A stretch of 17,349 bases of DNA from NCBI GenBank assembly GCA_030625925.1, contig DAOUPY010000008.1:1-17349 (forward strand). Reading direction: 5' to 3'. This document shows positions 1 through 6,409 of the stretch, piece after piece. Origin of the DNA: Fusobacteriaceae bacterium. Lineage in GTDB: Bacteria > Fusobacteriota > Fusobacteriia > Fusobacteriales > Fusobacteriaceae. The first letter of the stretch is position 1. Each line of letters starts with the position of its first letter. The notes below the pieces were generated by a model. That model ran no database searches and had not been told where the DNA came from. It saw nothing but the letters and a program-made list of their open reading frames with translations. A program made the translations under genes and the position numbers.

Positions 1-39
1 TATTATATCGTTTTTTCTATGTTTTCCTTCATTATATAA

Positions 40-576
40 TCAACCTTCCATTAACTGTATATTTTTCAGTATGGTTACTCTCTCTTCTTTTGTTATAATT
101 TTTTCTATTAAAAATGACCCTATAAGATAAATTGTGATCATTAAAAAAACATGTATAGCAGTAAATTTATATCCCAAAGATCCTATTTCAACCATAACAA
201 GCGGGAGTTTAGTAGACATCCATATACTTAAAAAAAATATGACATTAGAATATTTCACCCCTTTTTTTAGAAGCAGAGCAGCGACCGGAAAAGCAGCGTA
301 AAGAGGTCCCACAGCTATGGTTCCCAGCATAAAAGAATAAAATAAGCCCTTTGCTCCTGAATCTTCTCCCATATGTTTCATCATTGATTCTTTGGGCACC
401 CATACATCGAGAAGTCCTATAAGAATAAATATAGGGGGGATCAACATAAACAAAGTTTTTAAATTACTTCCGGCTATATTTAATATTATTCCTCCTAATT
501 CGATTTTATAAAGGCTGATTATTCCAGTGATAAAAAGAAGTCCCAGTGTCCATCTATATTTTTTTATTAATGCCAT
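40..576 (-). CDS. Half-size COG0701-like permease, second subunit of pair 1
   Basis: Integral membrane protein of 178 residues with about five hydrophobic segments. It looks like one half of a COG0701 (YraQ/ArsP-type) permease. Visible marks are IPPIFILIGLLDVWVPK near residue 45, then GPLYAAFP followed by a KKGVKYSN loop around residues 90-110. Full-size ArsP-type permeases carry cysteines at the equivalent PLCSCG-like site; this copy has none. The gene starts directly after the stop codon of the preceding permease gene, so the two are surely co-translated and probably form a heterodimer. It is closely similar over its whole length to the protein at 11064-11594. The substrate is not visible in the sequence; the ArsR-type regulator two genes upstream suggests a metal or metalloid. 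Family assignment fairly sure, substrate unknown. Confidence 0.7.
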   Translation of the reverse strand: MALIKKYRWTLGLLFITGIISLYKIELGGIILNIAGSNLKTLFMLIPPIFILIGLLDVWVPKESMMKHMGEDSGAKGLFYSFMLGTIAVGPLYAAFPVAALLLKKGVKYSNVIFFLSIWMSTKLPLVMVEIGSLGYKFTAIHVFLMITIYLIGSFLIEKIITKEERVTILKNIQLMEG

Positions 577-1056
577 TTACATCACCCATCCTATTACGGC
601 TGCAAAAATTAAAGATCCTATTAATGCCATCCCGTTTCTTAAAATTGTCATTTTTTTGTTAAAATATTTCATTTCAACTGCGATACTTGCCACTCCTACC
701 GCCATTGAACTTGATAAAAATGCCGCGACCTGGGAATATCCAGCTCCATTCTCAATTAAAGTTCCGCCTAAAGGAAATGCTACAAAACTGGGGATAAATG
801 AAACTGCCCCTATAAATAAACCAATTAATACTCCAAAAATCCCGGCATCTCTCCCTAAAACTTTTCCTATTAACTCCGGAGTAACAAAAGTCAAAAGCAA
901 TCCAACAAATAAAACCATGGGCAGCAGAGCCGGAATAAGATTCATAAAAGATTTATATGCTTTTGCCAAAGCTTTCTCTGTCTTTTTTTTATCTTTTATA
1001 AAAGATACCCCCAATAAAATAAACGATATAAAATAAAATATAACACCTGTAGACAT
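577..1056 (-). CDS. Half-size COG0701-like permease, first subunit of pair 1
   Basis: Membrane protein of 159 residues, the partner of the next gene. The start is set at the ATG preceded by a GGAGG ribosome site six bases upstream; an ATG 19 codons earlier has no such site. After an N-terminal hydrophobic segment comes a basic KDKKKTEKALAKAYK stretch, then hydrophobic segments holding SFIPSFVAFP, ENGAGYSQ and VEMKYFNKK. These line up with the protein at 10586-11062, which has TLIPGFVAFP, RNGAGYVQ and VEIRYFGRR. The two halves of the pair also share a weak plan with each other (PxxxAFP followed by a GxxYS/Q loop), as expected for the two repeats of a COG0701 permease encoded as separate genes. 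Transport is inferred; no substrate can be read. Confidence 0.7.
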   Translation of the reverse strand: MSTGVIFYFISFILLGVSFIKDKKKTEKALAKAYKSFMNLIPALLPMVLFVGLLLTFVTPELIGKVLGRDAGIFGVLIGLFIGAVSFIPSFVAFPLGGTLIENGAGYSQVAAFLSSSMAVGVASIAVEMKYFNKKMTILRNGMALIGSLIFAAVIGWVM

Positions 1057-1119
1057 CCATTTCCTCCTTTTGTAAATATTAACATATTTTGATTTGATAA
1101 TATATGAGTGCAAAAAAAA

Positions 1120-1500
1120 TTATTTTTTTTTGCACTCTCCACCATGATTTTTACAATTCAAATCACATTTATCGGGTATATCCCAGTCTAGAGATTTGAA
1201 TTTATCCTTTCTTTTTTCATGGTTTTCTAAAAATTCTGATTCTAAGATCTCAGATATAAATTCTTTTCCCATGCTGAGATTATCATTTATAACCGTATAA
1301 TAGATCTGATATCCTATTTTTTTACCTTTTATTATATTTGAAGATTTTAGAATTTTCAGATGCTGTGATACTGCTGATTCGGATATCTCAAGATGTTTCG
1401 ATATCCCGCGGGCACAAAAATTTTGTTCAGATAAAAGAATTAATATTTTTAATCTTGTTTCATCGCCTAAAGCTTTAAAAACTCCCACTATATCTTTCAA
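1120..1500 (-). CDS. ArsR/SmtB-type winged-helix repressor
   Basis: Transcriptional repressor of 126 residues. It has the family's typical opening (FKALGDETRLKILILL, residues 8-23) and a recognition helix around SESAVSQHLKIL, followed by a wing ending in YQIYYTV. It starts with TTG behind a GAGAGGTGA ribosome site. The ATG further upstream lies inside the -35 box and cannot be transcribed from that promoter. Possible metal ligands are Cys29 near helix 3 and a C-terminal cluster of Cys112, Cys116, His119 and Cys123; the helix-3 CxC of classical ArsR is absent. A perfect dyad over its own start site implies autorepression. It heads the operon with the two permease genes, so it probably releases them when an ion or redox signal binds. 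The inducer is unknown. Confidence 0.88.
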   Translation of the reverse strand: MKDIVGVFKALGDETRLKILILLSEQNFCARGISKHLEISESAVSQHLKILKSSNIIKGKKIGYQIYYTVINDNLSMGKEFISEILESEFLENHEKRKDKFKSLDWDIPDKCDLNCKNHGGECKKK

Positions 1501-1519
1501 AATATCACCTCTCTTTTTA

Positions 1520-1537
1520 GTTAAGTGTTTACTTAAC
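1520..1537. promoter_or_regulatory. ArsR-type operator dyad
   Basis: Perfect 7+7 inverted repeat, GTTAAGT-GTTT-ACTTAAC, lying over the predicted transcription start and between the -10 box and the ribosome site of the regulator gene. Position and symmetry fit an ArsR-family repressor site controlling its own operon. Binding is inferred. Confidence 0.75.
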
Positions 1538-1540
1538 CAA

Positions 1541-1569
1541 ATTATACATATTTTTCTTATTTTTGTCAA
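1541..1569 (-). promoter_or_regulatory. Sigma-A-type promoter of the arsR-permease operon
   Basis: Read on the minus strand, TTGACA (1564-1569) and TATAAT (1541-1546) are separated by exactly 17 bases. Both boxes match the consensus fully. The start of transcription should fall near 1534, inside the operator. Confidence 0.85.
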
Positions 1570-1659
1570 CTGAGAATAAGACGAAACGTGAAAAGTTAAT
1601 TTTAGAGAAAAGCCGTCTATTGCTTTAGGAGATCAAAGCATAAAGGTATATGAATCTGG

Positions 1660-1679
1660 AGTACTTTTTAAAAAGTACT
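1660..1679. repeat. 20-base perfect palindrome followed by T-run
   Basis: AGTACTTTTT-AAAAAGTACT is perfectly symmetrical, and the plus strand continues with TTTTTG. It could act as a weak terminator on the plus strand or as a protein-binding dyad. No plus-strand gene lies upstream of it in the window. Confidence 0.5.
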
Positions 1680-1882
1680 TTTTGTATAAACGACAAAAAT
1701 TATTATTTGATTATATATATTAATATATTTTAATAGGGTAATTTTTTGCAGGAAGAATAATAAGTGTTAAGTAATTATTAATAGTCGTATACTTATTTGT
1801 AAACCTATAAAAACAGTTATCACTGATGTTTCGCGCTAGTTAAAGCCCTGTAAATATTAAGGTTATGCTTTAATTTTTTTTA

Positions 1883-1918
1883 AAATTTTATATGAAATTT
1901 TATATGAAATTTTATATT
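1883..1918. repeat. Three 12-base tandem repeats
   Basis: The unit AAATTTTATATG occurs three times head to tail, the last copy ending in T instead of G. Probably replication slippage in an AT-rich spacer. Confidence 0.8.
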
Positions 1919-1946
1919 TTGTTGATTTTAAAGAAAATAGAGAGCT

Positions 1947-1971
1947 GTTTGCCCGCCGGAGGCGGGCAAAC
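1947..1971. repeat. GC-rich 11-bp hairpin, REP-like
   Basis: An 11-base arm (GTTTGCCCGCC) and its exact complement (GGCGGGCAAAC) flank a GGA loop. The stem is far richer in G+C than everything around it, and no T-run follows on either strand, so a simple terminator is unlikely. It resembles REP-type palindromes scattered in bacterial genomes, or a hairpin that affects expression of the ZIP gene 63 bases downstream. Confidence 0.6.
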
Positions 1972-2034
1972 TCCTTGATTTTAAAAGCGTGCACCATCGC
2001 AAAGTTCAGTTATCAGTATGAGGAGGCAGTATTT

Positions 2035-2772
2035 ATGAAAAATATATTTTGGTTAGCTTTTTTTTGGAGTTCTGTCGCCGCTATGGTCACTACTATGGGT
2101 ATCTATACAATACACCGGTTTAAAGACTGGGGACGGAATAACACCACATATTTTATATGTTTTGCTGCCGGAGTACTTATATCCGCCTCTTTTCTTCATA
2201 TAATCCCTATGTCTTTTTCCATGAATTCTCAAGCCCCAAAATACCTGTTATCAGGATTTTTTGGATTACATCTGTTTAATCGTTTTATTACAGCATTTGT
2301 CTGTGAAAAAGATCCAGAAAAGCTGGAATATAATATAGGCCTCATAACCATGCTGGGTATCGGATTTCACTCTTTTATCGATGGATTTGTGTACTCAATC
2401 TCTTTTACTGTAAATATCTTTACAGGTTTTTTAGCAACTACAGGTATGGTGCTGCATGAATTCCCCGAAGGCATAATCACGTATCTAATACTGATTCGAA
2501 GTGGATTTAGTGAACGGACTTCTCTAATTTTAGCTTTTTTAGCTGCAGCTTTAACTACTCCGCTGGGAATGCTGGTTTCTTACCCGATCATCAGTAGGAT
2601 AGATCGAGAAACACTGGGTGCTTTATTAGCACTTTCAGCAGGGGCATTGGTCTATGTCGGAGCAACCCATCTTTTACCCAAAGCGGAACAAGAGCATAAA
2701 AAATTTAGTCTGGTTGTATTAGGAGCCGGTGTTCTTGTTGCTTCTATTATTGTATTATCAAAACATAATTAG
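2035..2772 (+). CDS. ZIP-family divalent metal transporter
   Basis: Membrane protein of 245 residues with about eight hydrophobic helices, the usual size for bacterial ZIP (ZupT/GufA-like) carriers. The family's metal-site motifs are both visible: HSFIDGFVYS in the fourth helix and HEFPEGI in the fifth, where the His, Asp and Glu residues line the metal path. The loop between helices three and four is short and lacks a His-rich tract. The start is the ATG seven bases after GAGGAGG; the in-frame ATG 20 codons upstream has no ribosome site. Zinc, iron or manganese uptake is the family role; which metal cannot be told. The gene stands alone on the plus strand between an AT-rich spacer and a transposase fragment, so it may have been acquired. 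Confidence 0.85.
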   Translation: MKNIFWLAFFWSSVAAMVTTMGIYTIHRFKDWGRNNTTYFICFAAGVLISASFLHIIPMSFSMNSQAPKYLLSGFFGLHLFNRFITAFVCEKDPEKLEYNIGLITMLGIGFHSFIDGFVYSISFTVNIFTGFLATTGMVLHEFPEGIITYLILIRSGFSERTSLILAFLAAALTTPLGMLVSYPIISRIDRETLGALLALSAGALVYVGATHLLPKAEQEHKKFSLVVLGAGVLVASIIVLSKHN

Positions 2773-2859
2773 AAAATTAGAAGACATCTAAAGCTTACTA
2801 ATGATTTTTGGAGAGTTGATGAAATATACATTAAGGTAAAAGGTGAACGAAAATATTTT
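2773..2859 (+). pseudogene. Fragment of an IS6-family (IS26/IS240-like) transposase
   Basis: In one frame this stretch reads RRHLKLTNDF followed by WRVDEIYIKVKGERKYF. That is the hallmark block of IS6-family transposases around the first catalytic Asp of the DDE triad (typical form: HLKPTNDSWRVDETYIKVKG). Nothing before or after it belongs to the enzyme: the frame is closed by a stop just upstream and runs without a stop into the start codon of the radical SAM gene downstream. It is therefore a short internal relic left by deletion. Family recognition is from memory of the motif, but the match is long and specific. Confidence 0.75.
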
Positions 2860-2877
2860 GAAAGGAGCAGTGAAATT

Positions 2878-3825
2878 ATGAAAGTTTTTGGACCGGTACC
2901 TTCGAGGAGGCTTGGACGTAGTATGGGCATCAATAATATACCTCTTAAAATATGTAGTTATTCATGTATATACTGCCAGCTTGGACGTTCCACTCAAGTA
3001 ACAGTGAATAGGAAAGAATTTTTTTCACCTTCGGAAATCCTGGATGAAGTGAAGGAAAAAGTAAAAAAAATAAAAGACTTGGGGGAAAGAATAGACTATC
3101 TGACTTTTGTGTCTGACGGAGAGCCCACATTGGATATAAATCTGGGATCTGAGATAGAACTGGTGAAAGAGACGGGAATAAAAACAGCAGTAATCAGTAA
3201 TGCATCACTCATATGGAGAGAAGATGTACAGAGAGATCTACTTAAGGCAGATCTTGTATCGCTGAAAGTCGATGCCGTGGATGAAGATGTATGGAAAAAG
3301 ATCGATCGCCCCTATGGAACTATGAAACTGGAGAAAATACTAAAGGGCATTCTGGAGTTTTCCCGGAAGTATAGGGGGGAGCTTATCACAGAGACGATGC
3401 TTGTAAGAGGTGTAAATGACAGTTCTGAGCACTTGAATGAGGTCGCTGAATTTCTAAAGGGTGTAGAGGCGGATACATCATACATATCTATCCCCACAAG
3501 ACCCCCTGCAGAAAAATATGTGCTCCCACCTGAGGAGGAGACAATTAACTCAGCTTATCAAATATTCAGCAAAAAACTGGATCATGTTGAATACCTTATC
3601 GGCTATGAAGGGAATAAGTTTGATATTACTGGGGATCTCAAGGAGGATATACTGAGTATTACATCAGTTCATCCCATGAAAAAAGAAGCGATACAAAAAC
3701 TAATTGAGAAAGCTGGAGAAAGTTGGGATGTAATAGAGGAGATGGTATCACATAATGAGCTCGTGAAGACGATTTATCAGGATGAAATTTTTTATATGCG
3801 AAAACTAAAGAAGGAGAAAAAATAA
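2878..3825 (+). CDS. COG0731-type radical SAM protein
   Basis: Soluble enzyme of 315 residues opening with FGPVPSRRLGRSMGIN, typical of COG0731 proteins (annotated as wyosine-type tRNA-modification-like radical SAM enzymes). Cys26, Cys30 and Cys33 (CSYSCIYC) form the CxxxCxxC motif that holds the [4Fe-4S] cluster and SAM. A glycine-rich SAM-contact segment (SDGEPTLD) follows near residue 80. The last 70 residues look like a small winged-helix-type domain (TGDLKEDILSITSVHPMKKEAIQKL). Ribosome site AAGGAG ten bases before the ATG. True tRNA wyosine synthesis is an archaeal/eukaryotic pathway, so the bacterial substrate is unknown. The gene is flanked by an IS6 relic and a MITE-like repeat and is not in an obvious operon. 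Confidence 0.8.
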   Translation: MKVFGPVPSRRLGRSMGINNIPLKICSYSCIYCQLGRSTQVTVNRKEFFSPSEILDEVKEKVKKIKDLGERIDYLTFVSDGEPTLDINLGSEIELVKETGIKTAVISNASLIWREDVQRDLLKADLVSLKVDAVDEDVWKKIDRPYGTMKLEKILKGILEFSRKYRGELITETMLVRGVNDSSEHLNEVAEFLKGVEADTSYISIPTRPPAEKYVLPPEEETINSAYQIFSKKLDHVEYLIGYEGNKFDITGDLKEDILSITSVHPMKKEAIQKLIEKAGESWDVIEEMVSHNELVKTIYQDEIFYMRKLKKEKK

Positions 3826-3830
3826 AAAAT

Positions 3831-3921
3831 TATAACCAAGTCTGTTGCAAATCTTGTGTAAACTACAATTACATTAATTTGGAGGTTTACACAAAATTTA
3901 GGATAGACTACTATAACCAAG
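3831..3921. mobile_element. MITE-like inverted-repeat element flanked by 10-base direct repeats
   Basis: The 10-base sequence TATAACCAAG occurs at 3831-3840 and 3912-3921. Between them lie two imperfect 25-base inverted arms (3839-3863 and 3885-3909, 20 of 25 matching) whose inner parts read TTGTGTAAAC and GTTTACACAA. The spacer is only 21 bases and has no gene. Ends of the form TTTACACAAAA are common in IS256-family elements, so this may be a non-autonomous relative. It lies just after the radical SAM stop codon and could also act as a terminator. Origin is inferred. Confidence 0.55.
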
Positions 3922-3969
3922 TAATAGATATAGTGTAAATAATTTTGTGCTGCCTATAATTTTTATTCT

Positions 3970-4599
3970 CTATCCTTCTGGAAAAAGCTTTGATTTATAG
4001 TAGCTATCAGCTAGATAGAGAGCCTGTATAGGGTTGTGACCTAGCACCCTGTCTTTTACCGCCATAACAGTCACAGGAGCTTCTGAATATTTGATAAAGA
4101 GAGAATCGTGTCCTACGCAAAGCCCAAGCATGAGATTGAGATCTGTATCAGCCTTGTTTAGAAGTTTGGCTTGACCTATGGGATTACACATAGCCTCATG
4201 TTCACACTGTGGTCTCACTTGCTCCTCTCTCTCTATCCCAATAATAGATTTAGGGATACTACCACTCTTACATATAACCGATTCCACCTGAAAACCATTT
4301 TTTCTTAATATCTCATGGAGAATCTTTGTTTCTTTTTTGAGTCCTATACAGAATGCTATTCCAATTTTTTCATACTTACATTTTCTAGCAAAGTCCATTA
4401 TTTCTTCTATCCTCGTTTTTTTACAGTAGCCCTCTGCCTCTACTAGAGCAGAGTTTCTAGCAAGCATGTAATTTTCATCCTTTTTATACTCTGCCTTGCT
4501 TTCCTCCATTATCTCATCTCTGCAGGGACAGTTTTTGGGTGCTTTTTCTATATCCCCTGTTCTACAGACATCCATATTACATATTCCACACGTATACAT
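3970..4599 (-). CDS. DUF1847 cysteine-rich metal-binding protein
   Basis: Soluble protein of 209 residues of the DUF1847 family, whose biochemical role is unknown. The N-terminus carries Cys4, Cys7, Cys12, Cys24 and Cys26 (CGIC, then NCPC), a pattern suited to a zinc or Fe-S site. Further conserved cysteines lie in FCIGLKKET, ICKSGS, PQCEHEAMCNP and LGLCVGHD, the last three typical of the family. The HxxMCNPxGQA block and GLCVGHD probably form a second site. Ribosome site GGGAGGAG nine bases before the start. It is the last gene of the DUF89-to-DUF1847 series, 83 bases after the MBL-fold gene. The company of DUF1858 and Fe-S ATPase genes fits a metal- or redox-related role, which is inference only. 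Confidence 0.82.
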   Translation of the reverse strand: MYTCGICNMDVCRTGDIEKAPKNCPCRDEIMEESKAEYKKDENYMLARNSALVEAEGYCKKTRIEEIMDFARKCKYEKIGIAFCIGLKKETKILHEILRKNGFQVESVICKSGSIPKSIIGIEREEQVRPQCEHEAMCNPIGQAKLLNKADTDLNLMLGLCVGHDSLFIKYSEAPVTVMAVKDRVLGHNPIQALYLADSYYKSKLFPEG

Positions 4600-4682
4600 C
4601 TTTATTTTCTCCTCCCTATTTATAGGTAAAATTTTTATTGATTTTTTCTTTGATCCTTTTTAAGTTGACGTTACCTTATCTG

Positions 4683-5531
4683 CTATATCCTTATTTTACT
4701 TCCTGTATAACTATAAGAAATTTTATCTCCCAGTATATTTTTTAATTTGATAAAACCATCTATCCCTGTACAATGATTTGTATAAATTTTATCTATATTT
4801 ATTTTTTTTAATTCTTCAATTGTTTTTTCTATTTTTTCGTCATTCATCTCTTTAAGACCTTTTTTATTTAACTTTATCCCACTTAGGTGCATCCCACCCA
4901 AAACTAAATTTATACTATCTATCTTTGTTTTCTTCATAGCTGTTTTTGAAATATTTATAATTCCATTGTGTGAACATCCTGTAATAATATTCAACTTTTC
5001 ATCTTTGACTACAGCTAAAAAAAGTTCATCCTGGAATTTATCCCCCACATAATTATCACTATCTTTAACAAATAAATTTTGTTCAATTTTTTCAAAATCC
5101 GTATATTCGCTTATCTCTGTAATAACCCTAATATTTTCATTTAAAATGTAATCTTCTTCAAGAATTAAAAATTCATTGGGGTAATTTTTATATTCAGTCC
5201 TCAGCTTAAAACCTATTTCTCTCATATTCCCAGTGGTACTTGAATACTTTTGCTGAAGGATATTTTTTTTCATAATTATTTTTGCTGTTTTATTAACTTC
5301 TAAAACTTTTTCCAGTCCGCCTGTGTGATCATAATGGCCATGACTTAATATTATAAAGTCTATATCTTTCAAATCTTCTTCCATCAATTTTGCATTCTCA
5401 AGGACTATTCCTGTTTGTCCAACATCAAATAGTATTTTACAATCTCCTGTTTTAATCAAAAATGATAACCCGTGTTCTGCTTTTAAATCCTTTTTATAGA
5501 CTAAATTTTCAACTAAAGTAATTATCTCCAT
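4683..5531 (-). CDS. MBL-fold metallohydrolase, COG1237-like
   Basis: Soluble metallo-beta-lactamase-fold protein of 282 residues. The metal motif HGHYDH is at residues 64-69 (His64, His66, Asp68, His69), with further likely ligands His188 in TGCSHNG and His215 in GGMHLSG, and a final TNHCTG segment. This order matches the COG1237 group, often named dihydropterin ribofuranosylaminobenzene phosphate synthase-like after an archaeal methanopterin enzyme. That pathway is not expected here, so the real substrate is open. The start is the ATG behind AAGGAGAG; an ATG 16 codons upstream has no ribosome site. It lies mid-operon, 83 bases after the SGNH hydrolase gene and 83 before DUF1847. Confidence 0.82.
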   Translation of the reverse strand: MEIITLVENLVYKKDLKAEHGLSFLIKTGDCKILFDVGQTGIVLENAKLMEEDLKDIDFIILSHGHYDHTGGLEKVLEVNKTAKIIMKKNILQQKYSSTTGNMREIGFKLRTEYKNYPNEFLILEEDYILNENIRVITEISEYTDFEKIEQNLFVKDSDNYVGDKFQDELFLAVVKDEKLNIITGCSHNGIINISKTAMKKTKIDSINLVLGGMHLSGIKLNKKGLKEMNDEKIEKTIEELKKINIDKIYTNHCTGIDGFIKLKNILGDKISYSYTGSKIRI

Positions 5532-5614
5532 ACAGATACTCTCCTTTTGATCTTTTATTTCTGTTTCAAATTTCTTCATAAACTATCCGAGAGATAATTC
5601 AAACTATTAATCAT

Positions 5615-6106
5615 TTACAGTAATTTTAATATCTCACTATTGAGCACTTCATATCCTTGGGTTGAGAGGTGAATACCATCAGTGGAATACTCACTCTTTA
5701 AGTTAAGTTTTTCATCGCAAAAAAGATGATGTAAATCTAAAAATTTAAAATTATTGCATGCTGCAATTTTTTCTATCTCTTTATTTAATTTTCGAACTTT
5801 TGCATTTATTCTTCCATGTTTTTCTATAGGAAGTACAGATAAAAGAATAATTTCTTCAAAATTTATTTGCAATATTTGTAATATTTTTTTATAAAGATCA
5901 CAACTTTTTTCCAATGAGAATTTTTTCAGGATATCGTTTATCCCAGCCTTGAAAATTATCTTATTACACTCTAATTTTCTTACTTCTCCTATCCTTGACC
6001 AAATGTCCAATGTAGTGTCTCCAGCGACACCTAAATTTAATATTTCATTGTGTTTTAAGGGATTCCATTCGGTTATACTATCCCCTAACATAACTGTCTT
6101 CTTCAT
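5615..6106 (-). CDS. SGNH/GDSL-family hydrolase
   Basis: Protein of 163 residues with all four blocks of the SGNH esterase fold: GDSITE with nucleophile Ser10, NLGVAGDTT with the oxyanion glycine, GIND with Asn57, and DGIHLS with Asp143 and His146 as the rest of the triad. There is no signal peptide, so it should act in the cytoplasm on an acyl ester or deacetylate a small molecule. The fold is shared by lysophospholipases, acyl-CoA thioesterases and sugar deacetylases, and the sequence does not choose among them. AGGAG lies seven to eight bases before the ATG. It follows the DUF1858 gene by 62 bases. Confidence 0.83.
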   Translation of the reverse strand: MKKTVMLGDSITEWNPLKHNEILNLGVAGDTTLDIWSRIGEVRKLECNKIIFKAGINDILKKFSLEKSCDLYKKILQILQINFEEIILLSVLPIEKHGRINAKVRKLNKEIEKIAACNNFKFLDLHHLFCDEKLNLKSEYSTDGIHLSTQGYEVLNSEILKLL

Positions 6107-6168
6107 TTTTTTCTCCTAATTATTTACTTTTTTTACAATTTTTAGCAATATCTAAGTTTTATCCAAAC

Positions 6169-6387
6169 TTAAGTTTTGGACTTACACTCCAAATATGCCA
6201 CTATTTCTTCAATAATTTCTTTCGAAGGTAATTTAGAACTTTTTAAAGCTTCTTCTAAGGTTACCTTTTCAGAAAATGTACATCCCATGCACTTTAATCC
6301 ATAATTCTCAAAAATTTCTACGATAAAAGGAGAATTTTTGAAAAGTTTTTGAATATTTGTCTTCAAAAGAAGTTTTTCATTTATCAT
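6169..6387 (-). CDS. DUF1858 redox-disulfide-type small protein
   Basis: Small soluble protein of 72 residues that is essentially one DUF1858 domain, also known as the hybrid-cluster-protein-associated redox disulfide domain. The signature CMGC (residues 33-36) follows an IFENYGLK stretch and precedes a VTLEEALKSS helix. The two cysteines could form a reversible disulfide or bind an Fe-S cluster. Ribosome site AAGGAG precedes the ATG by about eight bases. It starts 22 bases after the DUF89 gene, so the two are surely co-transcribed. No hybrid cluster protein gene is in the window; an electron-transfer or sensing role alongside the neighbouring Fe-S proteins is an inference. Confidence 0.82.
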   Translation of the reverse strand: MINEKLLLKTNIQKLFKNSPFIVEIFENYGLKCMGCTFSEKVTLEEALKSSKLPSKEIIEEIVAYLECKSKT

Positions 6388-6409
6388 AGCAACTACTCCT
6401 TATCATTCT

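Larger units (their letters stand above)
1570..2034. other. 465-base non-coding stretch with several repeats
   Basis: No convincing gene is seen on either strand. It holds a 20-base perfect palindrome (1660-1679), three 12-base tandem repeats (1883-1918) and a GC-rich hairpin (1947-1971), and ends with the ribosome site of the ZIP gene. A short minus-strand open stretch (1820-1873) could be a decayed gene end but is too short to name. No clear promoter for the ZIP gene was found. Confidence 0.6.

Noticed and set aside
1..39. Tiny open frame on the minus strand after the last permease gene
   Set aside because: Only nine codons, no ribosome site, then a stop.
527..1036. Long plus-strand open frame opposite the permease genes
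   Set aside because: A shadow of two clear membrane-protein genes, with low-complexity Pro/Lys/Asn composition and no ribosome site.
1501..1569. ATG start of the ArsR gene 23 codons upstream
   Set aside because: It lies in the -35 box, ahead of the predicted transcription start, and has no ribosome site. The TTG at 1500 has a good one.
1820..1873. Minus-strand open stretch ending NIYRALTSAKHQ
   Set aside because: It might be a decayed transposase end, but it has fewer than 20 codons and I cannot match it to a family.
6162..6180. Hairpin at the DUF1858 stop codon as a terminator
   Set aside because: Only a six-base stem, followed by A-rich sequence, and the next gene is 62 bases on in the same direction.
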